This document shows positions 8,519 through 16,294 of a stretch of DNA of 35,804 bases, piece after piece. Each line of letters starts with the position of its first letter. Within the stretch, counting starts at the first letter, position 1. The DNA is from Candidatus Omnitrophota bacterium (lineage in GTDB: Bacteria > Ratteibacteria > UBA8468 > B48-G9 > JAFGKM01), in assembly GCA_023819225.1 (NCBI GenBank), contig JAMWCZ010000004.1, positions 1 to 35,804 of the forward strand, read 5' to 3'. Below the pieces are notes generated by a model, which saw only the letters and a list, made by a program, of their open reading frames with translations, was not told where the DNA came from and did not search any database. Both the position numbers and the translations under genes were made by a program.

Positions 8519-8546
8519 TTGACAGAAGGCAAAATTGTAGTAAAGT
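8519..8546 (+). promoter_or_regulatory. Promoter of the ABC exporter gene
   Basis: TTGACA (8519-8524), 16 bases, TAAAGT (8541-8546; a four-of-six match to TATAAT). The start point would be near 8553, before the ribosome site AGGAG at 8559-8563 and the ATG at 8571. The -35 carries the window's recurring extension TTGACAGAA. Confidence 0.5.
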
Positions 8547-8570
8547 AAAATCTATATCAGGAGAAGAGAT

Positions 8571-10763
8571 ATGGATGTTCCAAAAACAGTTATAGACCGT
8601 CTGGAAGAACTTGGTGTATCTCTGAAAGATATTAAACTTACTGCTGTTGCTGACCTTGATATCCAGGGTGACTTTACCACTGTATGGGTCCTTGTGTCTT
8701 CTGAAAAGATTATGGCACTTCCAGAAAAAGGTAGAGGAATGGAAGTTATAGTGGAACTGAAAGATGTTGAAAGCACAAGGGTTTACTGTACAGTGGGAAG
8801 TGCCTTCTTTCAGGCAAGGGTTGGTGGTGTCTATATTGATATAGCAAGGTTTACCAATATTCTGCGTTATAAATTTGAAAGATTGTCATCCCAGATTGAA
8901 AATCTCAGAGCAGGCAAGTTAGTAGATAACAAAGTGCTTCAGGAGCCGCATCCCCTGCTTTGTAAGACCTGTGGTATGCCGTTAAGGGAAGAGGGTGCTG
9001 CCTGTCCCAGATGTGCAAAGGAAGGGGGGATGATAAAGCGACTGCTCTCTTTGATAATGCCATATATGCACTGGATGGTTGCTATATTCTTTATCACTGC
9101 AATAGCAGTGGGGTTTAACCTCGTTCCACCTCAACTTGTAAGAATTCTTGTTGATGATGTGTTGACCACCAAGCGTCATACCGAATGGCTTATATGGCTG
9201 GTACTTGCTCTTATAGGGACAGAGGTATTCCGTGCACAGTTTAATACGTTGATAGGAACACTTTCAACATCTGTGGGTACTTTGATAACATATTCTTTGA
9301 GGACCCGTATGTTCAGAAAATTACAGGAACTGTCCATTGACTATTATGACAAAAACTCTGCCGGTATGATAATGACAAGGTTCTCTTCAGATGTAGAGCA
9401 ACTCCATGGATTTGTATCCCAGATAGGACAGGGGTTCCTTATCAATATACTTTTATTTATAGGAATAGGTATTATGCTTTTTACTATCAATGCACGTCTG
9501 GCTATTTATGTACTTGTTCCTATACCCTTTGTTGTATCAGGCACATGGTTTTTCTGGCACAAGATTTATCCGAGATATTATAAACTCTGGGATAGTCAGG
9601 CAAAGATGTCCAGTTTCCTCCACAGTATAATATCAGGAATCCGTTTAGTGCGTGCATTTGCGCAGGAAGAAAAAGAGATAGAGCGTTTTGAAAAGAGGGC
9701 GATGAATTTAAGAGATGCGAACAGGGCGGTAAACTTAAGCGTTGCTGCTTTTAACCCGCTTATGGCTTTCTTTTTCAGTTTAGGTGGGTTGATTGTATGG
9801 TATGCTGGTGGTAAGAGTGTACTTGCTGAAAAATTAACATTAGGGGAATTGATGGCTTTTTTAAGTTATATAACAATGTTTTATACCCCGCTTTCAAGTT
9901 TAACCCTCCTTTCAAACTGGTTCAGCGGTTTTATTACTGCCACCCACCGTATATTTGAGATTCTGGATACCGAGCCCACGTTGAAACCACCTGCCCGGCC
10001 GGTAGATATAAAAAAAATAGAAGGTGATATTGAATTTAGAAATGTTACATTCGGATATGACCCATATCACCCTGTTCTTAAGAATATAAGTTTTAAGATT
10101 AACAAAGGAGAGATGATAGGTATTGTTGGAAAAAGCGGTAGTGGCAAGACAACGATTGTGAATCTTATATGTAGGTTTTACGACCCACAGCAGGGAGTGG
10201 TACTTTTAGATGGATATGACGCCAGGACTATTCCATTGGAAGTTATACACAGAAATATAGGGATTGTTTTACAGGAACCATTTCTTTTCAGGGGCACAAT
10301 AGCAGAGAATATCTCCTATGGAAATCCAAAAGCCACATATAAGGAGATTATTGCTGCTGCAAAGGCAGCAAATATACACGAGTCAATAATGCAAATGCCA
10401 AGTGGATATGATTTTTACCTCGGTGAAGGTGGGGCAGGGCTTTCAGGTGGTGAAAGACAGAGAGTAGGGATAGCAAGGGTGCTGCTGTGCGACCCGCCGG
10501 TTTTGATACTGGATGAGGCAACATCTTCGGTGGATACAGAGTCGGAGATAAAGATACAGGAAGCACTTGCTGTTCTTTGTAAGGGAAGAACAACCATTGC
10601 TATAGCACACCGCCTTTCAACTCTTAAAGATGCGGACAGGTTATATGTTATTGACAGAGGCAGGATTGTAGAGTATGGAAGTCATGAGGAGTTGATGAAG
10701 AGCCGTGGTATCTATTATAAACTTGTTGAGGCACAGACAAAACTTTCTACCATTGATGAATAA
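8571..10763 (+). CDS. ABC exporter with N-terminal sensor-like domain and zinc ribbon
   Basis: 730 residues, a fused half-transporter. Residues 1-120 form a beta-rich PH-like domain (GDFTTVWVLVSSEKIMAL). Residues 131-147 are a zinc ribbon, CKTCG then CPRC. About 155-445 is a six-helix exporter membrane domain. About 480-730 is the ATPase: Walker A VGKSGSGKTT (about 520), Q-loop IVLQEPFLF, signature LSGGERQR (about 624), Walker B VLILDEATSSVD (about 644) and switch IAHRLS. All catalytic residues are intact. It should act as a homodimer in the inner membrane; cargo is unknown. I recall exporters with this N-terminal plus zinc-ribbon layout next to DUF1854 genes in cyanophycin-associated loci; here the DUF1854 gene is 13 kb away (23955-24491). 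No cyanophycin synthetase is visible. Confidence 0.88.
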   Translation: MDVPKTVIDRLEELGVSLKDIKLTAVADLDIQGDFTTVWVLVSSEKIMALPEKGRGMEVIVELKDVESTRVYCTVGSAFFQARVGGVYIDIARFTNILRYKFERLSSQIENLRAGKLVDNKVLQEPHPLLCKTCGMPLREEGAACPRCAKEGGMIKRLLSLIMPYMHWMVAIFFITAIAVGFNLVPPQLVRILVDDVLTTKRHTEWLIWLVLALIGTEVFRAQFNTLIGTLSTSVGTLITYSLRTRMFRKLQELSIDYYDKNSAGMIMTRFSSDVEQLHGFVSQIGQGFLINILLFIGIGIMLFTINARLAIYVLVPIPFVVSGTWFFWHKIYPRYYKLWDSQAKMSSFLHSIISGIRLVRAFAQEEKEIERFEKRAMNLRDANRAVNLSVAAFNPLMAFFFSLGGLIVWYAGGKSVLAEKLTLGELMAFLSYITMFYTPLSSLTLLSNWFSGFITATHRIFEILDTEPTLKPPARPVDIKKIEGDIEFRNVTFGYDPYHPVLKNISFKINKGEMIGIVGKSGSGKTTIVNLICRFYDPQQGVVLLDGYDARTIPLEVIHRNIGIVLQEPFLFRGTIAENISYGNPKATYKEIIAAAKAANIHESIMQMPSGYDFYLGEGGAGLSGGERQRVGIARVLLCDPPVLILDEATSSVDTESEIKIQEALAVLCKGRTTIAIAHRLSTLKDADRLYVIDRGRIVEYGSHEELMKSRGIYYKLVEAQTKLSTIDE

Positions 10764-10777
10764 AACGCTTGTATAAC

Positions 10778-10807
10778 TTGACAGAAATCTGTGGGTGGTA
10801 GTATAAT
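10778..10807 (+). promoter_or_regulatory. Strong promoter upstream of the prepilin gene
   Basis: Consensus TTGACA (10778-10783) and TATAAT (10802-10807), 18 bases apart. The leader to the ATG at 10908 would be about 95 bases and GA-rich. It includes a 22-base stretch (10851-10872) that also occurs upstream of the ABC exporter (8266-8287). Confidence 0.7.
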
Positions 10808-10907
10808 ATAGGTAAATGAAAAAGGGAGAAAGGAGGTGGTAGATATAAGGGAGAAAGGCGCGAGAGGGGAGATGTGAGAATAGGAAAAAAGAAAGGAGGA
10901 AAAGAAT

Positions 10908-11699
10908 ATGGAAAGAAGAATGAGAAAAATGGGGTTTACGTTGATAGAGTTATTGGTGGTAGTTGCAATAATTGCAATCCTTGCAGCGATGTTATTACCA
11001 GCACTATCACAGGCAAGAGAGAGGGCAAGAATGACAACCTGTATAAGCAACCTTAAGCAGATAGGGCTTGCTGTTCATATGTATGCTGCTGACTATGAGG
11101 GGATTATATCCTGCTACAATTCAAATAATAGTATCTGGTATAACTTTGCAGGAGTGCTAGAGATGTATCTCTCAAACCGTCCACTTGATACAACCAAGGG
11201 ATACAGCAAGGTATGGATATGTCCTTCTGACTATCGTTTCAAGTTATTAGGATGGAGTCCATATCCTGTATGGTGGGGCGGGATGTCCTATGGTATCCAT
11301 GTGGGTTTATACAGTGCCAGTGGTTATATGGCGGACCCTGCAAATTATGGTTGCAGATTTGTATTTGCAAAACTTGACCGGCTGGCAGCACCTTCAAGGA
11401 CCCTTTATATAGCAGAAAATGGTAGTACTGACCCAACCGCTGTGATGTATAAAGCAACAGGACCTTATTTAACGGGTAGTTGGTGGTTACTTGCAAACTT
11501 CCACGGCAGCCGTGACTATGGGAAGGCATTTACCAATGTCCTTTATGCTGATGGACATGTGAAGAGTGAATCAAATGCATGGCTTACGAGAGATGTGCCT
11601 GTTGTTACTATATGGAATGCTGAACCATGGTATCAATATCTTGGCCCTGATGGAACACAGGGTGGGTGTTGGTACACTGCCCTGGTCAAGATAAAGTAA
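10908..11699 (+). CDS. Prepilin-like secreted protein with N-methylation signal
   Basis: 263 residues. The N-terminus [16 protein letters not shown] is a type IV prepilin signal: cleavage after Gly9, Phe10 first mature residue, Glu14 the +5 glutamate. It is followed by a hydrophobic helix ([18 protein letters not shown]) and [19 protein letters not shown], the usual sequence after the helix in the large PVC-type prepilin family. The C-terminal [13 protein letters not shown] is the family's closing DG motif, here with a longer gap from the preceding histidine than the H-X9-DG form. The globular part is rich in Trp, Tyr and Gly. Expected location: inner membrane or a type II secretion/pilus-like structure, possibly surface-exposed. 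AGGAGG precedes the ATG. Its 3' end overlaps the convergent hydrolase pseudogene by 14 bp. Confidence 0.88.
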   Translation: MERRMRKMGFTLIELLVVVAIIAILAAMLLPALSQARERARMTTCISNLKQIGLAVHMYAADYEGIISCYNSNNSIWYNFAGVLEMYLSNRPLDTTKGYSKVWICPSDYRFKLLGWSPYPVWWGGMSYGIHVGLYSASGYMADPANYGCRFVFAKLDRLAAPSRTLYIAENGSTDPTAVMYKATGPYLTGSWWLLANFHGSRDYGKAFTNVLYADGHVKSESNAWLTRDVPVVTIWNAEPWYQYLGPDGTQGGCWYTALVKIK

Positions 11700-13977
11700 A
11701 AAGAGAGACACCTGATATACCGGATTTCAGGCGTTTCCTGTCAAATGGTTCGCTATAAAGGTAGTAGTTGCTGAAAGGCCGGGAAATGTGCTTTTTTGTC
11801 TCCCGGCTTCTTGATATATTGGCAAGTGTATTATACACATCTATGTATATAATATTTCTTCCTTTACGGGTGATATCTTTTGGAGTAATAATCTGGTATG
11901 GTTGATAAGTTATAGCACCTACATATATTCCGTTCACATATATCTTTGCTGAATATCTTAAAGATGTTATGGTAAGTTTCATTTCAGAAGGGTCTTCAAG
12001 AAAAAATTCATTTTTGTATGAGACACAGCCAGAAAAACTTCTACCAAATAAACTTTTCCAGTCAGAAAATCTTTCCATATCCTTTATCTCCACCTGTTTT
12101 TCTTTGTATTTTTTATGTAGTATCCGTTTTTGTTCCATCCAATCTCAAAAACTATGGATGCCTTCCATCTATTATGAAGTTTTATCTTGCGGTTGTATAT
12201 TTTTTCAGAAGTAAACTCACCTGATGGTTGAAAGGTAAAGATAAAGGCCGTCTCACCCGGTGCAATCTCCAGATAGTAGCCACTATTTCTATGGTGTAAG
12301 GCATATATAGTAAAACCTTCATTTCTGTATCTTACAATAAATAAAGAGCATTCTTCCCTCAGTTTGATATATCCTTTGAAGTGCCTTTCTCCACTTTCAT
12401 TGAATACAAAGTATATCAGCCCTCTTCTGTCTTTAATCTTCCTTATTTTTATGGATGGTTCATCACAGGGGGGTAACAGGGACATCTTTCTTCCGAGGTC
12501 TCTATATACCATACGGGCAAAACTTCCAAGTGGATTGAGAACTTTGTGGTATTTACTTGATAGGTCAGGGCTATAGTGTATGGTATTTTTAAGGTTTAGT
12601 AGAGCAGGGGCATAGACCTTGATATCTTTACCGAAATTCTCTATAAAGGTTTTTTCTTTTTCACTGAGCGAAGATAAAGGCGGGATTATAAGTTGGGTAT
12701 ATTTTCTATACCCGTATTTGATATAACCATCTCCTTTCTGGAATTTATCTATCTCATTTGGGGAAACAATATCAAAGTCCTCTCCATTCATCAGAAGGTA
12801 TTCCATAAGTGCTTCAAAGTAAAGGCCTGTGTTTTTGCTTTCTTCGCGCCACAGGGAGGTTATCGGATACCATAAGCCAGTATCAACAACAGGGGTTTTG
12901 TCTCCCACCAGTTTTATAAATCCATCAAGGTATTTTATAAGTTCAGGAAACAGAAGCCATTGCGGTGACTGGAAGCCAAAGGCAGCGACAAAACTCAGGT
13001 TGTCCGTCCCCCAGATATATTCAGATGTTGCTGGAGTGAAAAGATATACCCCCCTTATAAGGTGATGGTCTATAACCCATTTTGTATCTTCTATGGTAGT
13101 TCCACATCCATAGGTAGCCATAATCTCACTGAGAGCATATGGACTTCCTGACTGTCTTGCTGCAGATGACGCGAACTTTGCCATATTTGTATTATATGGA
13201 AAGGCATTATAACTTAAATGACTAAACCTTGCTTTTTCTTTTTCAGGCATAATCTGCTGGCATATTATATCTATTCCGGGTATATCAAAAACCTTCATCT
13301 GTACAAGTAAATCACCTGTGGAAAAGAGATGCCTTTCTATCAGGTCATCATTATTAAAGTGCCCTGTAAAGAGCACACCATTCTCTTTACACCAGTTTTT
13401 AACAGACAGAAAAAAATTTTTCTTCAGCATTTCTGTGAGAAGACGGGCAAAGTCTTCCCTTGCCTTCTTAGATGCTTTATCATTGCCTGTGTAGTAGAAA
13501 AGGGCAGGTATGAGCTCTTTTATATCATATCCGTATCTCTCAAAAAAATTTTTTTCCATATCCTTCACCCACGGGATAGAGGTTTTATACTTACATCCTT
13601 TCCAGAAGAATATACCGTTTATAACACCTGAAAAATTACACGGCTCATCACAAAAAAATCCTTTAATAACACTTCCAAAGTATTTCCCAAAGTGCCTTTT
13701 ATATAATTCGTAAGTTGTCTCTATAAATGTTTTACCTGAACCGGGTGTGATAAGAGATACAAGCGAGGACAACGATAACACTGTACTCTTTAAAGTACTC
13801 AGAGGAAAGATACCTGCAGCCCATTGTTTCTTCAGAGTGCGGGATGGGGATGACAGATCTGCATCCTTTCTCAAAGGCGTCTCTTATCACCGCTTTTGTT
13901 CGGGTGCTTTTCAACCTCCCATTAAGAACAAACATAAGTGAAACCGGGGGAAAACTAATATTTACTTCCTTTTCCAT
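11686..13977 (-). pseudogene. Broken glycoside hydrolase (GH106-like family)
   Basis: Three frames together make one recognisable protein. Part 1 (13977 down to about 13795) starts after a strong GGAGGG site and reads FPPVSLMFVLNGRLKS to YLSSEYFKEYS, the usual N-terminus of this family. Part 2 (about 13755 to 12115) runs FIETTYELYKRHFG, FFCDEP (acidic catalytic motif), YGYDIKELIPALF, LFTGHFNNDD, GSPYALSEIMATYG. Part 3 (about 12110 to 11686) is the C-terminal beta-sandwich, FSDWKSLFGRSFSGCVSY then IYVNGIYVG. Between parts 1 and 2 about a hundred expected residues, including the usual D-x-x-W-PSG-like stretch, are missing and the frame changes. Between parts 2 and 3 there is a -1 frame change at a run of six A. 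Probably inactive. Family assignment rests on remembered motif order. Confidence 0.65.
12108..12114 (-). other. A AAA AAT slippery heptamer at the frame break
   Basis: In the upstream frame the codons read ATA AAA AAT, exactly the X XXY YYZ layout for -1 slippage. A -1 shift here continues as AAA AAA TAC AAA into the frame encoding the C-terminal domain. The zero frame ends at TAA (12084-12086), seven codons after the heptamer. I see no strong downstream hairpin. Loss of one A from a run of seven would look identical. Confidence 0.5.
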
Positions 13978-13988
13978 TTTCCCTCCTT

Positions 13989-14867
13989 TTACAGGTACTT
14001 ATTCTTTCTGAAATTTCTTATTTCCTGGACAAAAATCTCCGGCTCATCTATAAAAGGGAAGTGCCGTGAACGCGGTATAACACACATCTCACTTTTCGGT
14101 ATCTTCCTTGCCATAAGTCCGAATGCTTCTAAAGGAAAAGAGATATCCTGCTGTCCTGCAACAAGAAGCACAGGGCATCTTATCTCTTCCATCCTTTTTA
14201 TTATCTCATTATGAATCTCTGCCTCATACCTGAAGTTGCTGTTTTTTTCATCAAGATATGTGAAGTCGGTTCTTGAGAATACCTCACAGACCTCATCACG
14301 CTTTTCATGCCAGTGGTATATAATTGCAGGTGCCTGTTCCATTACCTGCTGACGGAATGACTCATCTCCTGTAATCTCACCCCTGTTATACCTGTCACAT
14401 ATCTCTTTTACCTTTTCTGCAACATTTAACCGTTCCATCTCCTCATTATAAATTTTTCCATACCATCCACTGCGGGATATCTCAGGATATGTAACACCTC
14501 CGCATACAAGATATAATTCTTTGACACGGTGAGGATAGTTAAGGGTGAAGTAAATTGCAAGTGCAGCGCCGAAAGAGTGTCCTAATATAGATGCTTTTTC
14601 TTCCCCTGAACAATGTATAAGGTTATCAATATCTTGAGACATACCTCTGTAACTAACAAGATTTTTATCAGGCACTGGTTTGCTTTTGCCACTACCACGT
14701 TCATCTAAATAGACCATTGTCGCCTCATCTGCAAGAGGGGAAAGATACGGGATAAAGTAGTCACCTGAGTTTCCCTTACCACCATGAAGGCAGATAAACA
14801 AAGGTCCTTTCCCTTCTGTTTGATAATGGATATTCATATCAACTGAGAAGAAGTATCTGCTTTCCAC
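13989..14867 (-). CDS. Alpha/beta hydrolase, proline iminopeptidase-like
   Basis: 292 residues from the GTG at 14865-14867, chosen because GAGGAGG stands 6 bases upstream; an earlier ATG at 14936 would overlap the previous reading frame. Motifs: HGG oxyanion strand (28-30), VYLDERGSGKS (54-62), nucleophile elbow GHSFGA with Ser98, AGQQD (acid) and SRHFPFIDEP (catalytic His). The triad is complete. DERGSGKS and the helical cap suggest the proline iminopeptidase/lactone-hydrolase branch, but the substrate is open. It is the only intact gene between two collapsed glycoside hydrolases and may have served in the same carbohydrate locus, for instance as an esterase. No signal peptide, so cytosolic. 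Confidence 0.8.
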   Translation of the reverse strand: MESRYFFSVDMNIHYQTEGKGPLFICLHGGKGNSGDYFIPYLSPLADEATMVYLDERGSGKSKPVPDKNLVSYRGMSQDIDNLIHCSGEEKASILGHSFGAALAIYFTLNYPHRVKELYLVCGGVTYPEISRSGWYGKIYNEEMERLNVAEKVKEICDRYNRGEITGDESFRQQVMEQAPAIIYHWHEKRDEVCEVFSRTDFTYLDEKNSNFRYEAEIHNEIIKRMEEIRCPVLLVAGQQDISFPLEAFGLMARKIPKSEMCVIPRSRHFPFIDEPEIFVQEIRNFRKNKYL

Positions 14868-14883
14868 TGTTTGCCTCCTCTTT

Positions 14884-15608
14884 TTAAGTATAATATTCCT
14901 TCCATTCCGGTTTACCATACCATATACGAGAACCATCGGGAAAGACCATCTTTTTAGGTGATGGTAGAGAATCTTTATTAAACAAAGGTGGTTTTCTATA
15001 TTCTAGAACAGGTGAAAGTATAATCTCTTTTCCCTCTTTCATTTTAATGGGTATATACCCCTTTTCTCCTTTAACTTCCGCAAAGTTTTTCCCGCCATTA
15101 TGGGAGATAAATATTTCTTTCCATGGACTTTTCAGTGTTACCTTCCCACCTTTTAAACTCTTTATACGGCAGAAAATAACTTCTTTCCCATTATATGAAG
15201 AAAATACCAGAAATCCACCTTCAACCCTGATATTTCTGAATGAAGCAGGTTTCCCTTCCTTCCATCCGGGGAATAACCTTATAATTCCACCGTATCCCTG
15301 AACCAGCATCTCTGTGAGAACCATAAGATAGGCGCTGGTATTTTCTAATACAGGGAAGACATATTCCTTTCCATCCAGCACAGGTGAACTTTCTTTTTTA
15401 TCAGTTTTTCAATATCCATCCCTTCCTTTATTGCTGTGATTACTTCAGAATGGGAAAGATGGTCAGGTACATCAAGCCTGGTAAGGTGATAGGGTGCATA
15501 AAAAACTGCTCCAAGGTCACCGTTTCCAAGAAGCAGCCCATCTGTCCATATACGTGGAGCGTTCTTATATATAAGGTTATACCTTTCAGATACTCCATTT
15601 TCTTTTCC
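14884..15608 (-). pseudogene. Collapsed glycoside hydrolase (GH95-like), middle deleted
   Basis: Two joined ends of a much longer protein. Reading leftward from 15608, one frame gives YNLIYKNAPRIWTDGLLLG then NGDLGAVFYAPYHLTRLDV, resembling the N-terminal P-x-W-x-x-x-L-LGNG-x-LGA motif of GH95-type enzymes. It meets a stop near 15340. From about 15381 the next frame gives YLMVLTEMLVQGYGGIIRLFPGW and a beta-rich tail to 14884, resembling the family's C-terminus (EMLLQS...LLPALP). About 240 codons remain where 700 or more are normal, so the catalytic alpha/alpha barrel is gone. The N-terminal frame also lacks a start: an ATG at 15596-15598 is in another frame. Not expected to be functional. Confidence 0.6.
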
Positions 15609-16286
15609 CTATTTTAAATTCCTTAAAAATATTGCGGTTATCTCCTTATCTTTAAGAAACCTGTTAAAAATTATCATCTCGTCAAATATAGTCATCGGTG
15701 CACCAATGCTGAAGTTGATACCACTTACCACTTCAGGGACATTATCCGTTATTCTGCTGATAAGAGTGCTATTGATGAAAAACTTTATTTCCTTTCCACT
15801 TTTCCATGAAGCTGCAATATGATACCACCGTTCCTTATCAAAGGCATAATACTTACAGGCATTTGCAGAAATTTTTTCACCCGGATAGTATATATAAAAC
15901 CTTGTCACACCCCAGTAGACATATGTAATCTGCATTGCAGGGCTACCATTAACATAAAAGAAGTTATACTGACCTGTTTTTATATCAGCACTTTTCCATC
16001 CAGCGGGTTTCATCCAGAAACTTACAGTCCCTTCTTGATTATTCATATTGCCAGTATAGGGATATGTTATCCGTCCATTTCTTATGAGGATACCTTTACC
16101 TGTAATTCCATCCGTAAACTCAAACTCTGCGGTTATATCCAGCGGGTCTGGCTTACCTTTTGAAAAATCAGCAACAGGTGATTTATCAAAACTGCAATAA
16201 AAACTTATGTGAGAACGGTCAAGTGCAAAAACTCCATCAGCAATTATAAAGATGAGGAACACTGTTAAAATTTTTTTTGTTAGCAT
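15609..16286 (-). CDS. Secreted LamG-fold (concanavalin-like) protein
   Basis: 225 residues. A signal peptide (KKILTVFLIFIIADGVFA) is followed by one LamG/concanavalin-A-like jelly roll: FYCSFDKS near the N-terminus, EGTVSFWMKPAGWKS, YHIAASWKSGKEIKFFINSTLI, and the closing FDEMIIFNRFLKDKEI. It closely resembles the N-terminal domain of the 1329-residue protein upstream (EGTVSFWMRPLDWKS there), so one is probably a duplicate of the other. Likely a periplasmic or cell-surface glycan-binding protein with no catalytic domain. It starts 9 bases after the large gene's stop. Its TAG stop is in frame with the hydrolase remnant that follows, so it could also be the surviving front of a larger LamG-hydrolase protein. 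Confidence 0.8.
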   Translation of the reverse strand: MLTKKILTVFLIFIIADGVFALDRSHISFYCSFDKSPVADFSKGKPDPLDITAEFEFTDGITGKGILIRNGRITYPYTGNMNNQEGTVSFWMKPAGWKSADIKTGQYNFFYVNGSPAMQITYVYWGVTRFYIYYPGEKISANACKYYAFDKERWYHIAASWKSGKEIKFFINSTLISRITDNVPEVVSGINFSIGAPMTIFDEMIIFNRFLKDKEITAIFLRNLK

Positions 16287-16294
16287 TTTTCTCT

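Larger units (their letters stand above)
8085..8570. other. 486-bp intergenic region between divergent atpB and ABC exporter
   Basis: No credible gene. From left to right it holds the atpB promoter, 32-bp repeat copy 1, the hairpin GTCGGA/TCCGAC (8191-8206), a GA-rich stretch (8264-8290) repeated at 10851-10872, a GC-rich CCCTC-family palindrome (8294-8347), 32-bp repeat copy 2, a second hairpin GCATCGGA (8425-8432)/TCCGATGC (8440-8447), and the ABC exporter promoter. The 60-codon open frame on the minus strand here is made of repeat sequence and has no family resemblance. Confidence 0.6.
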
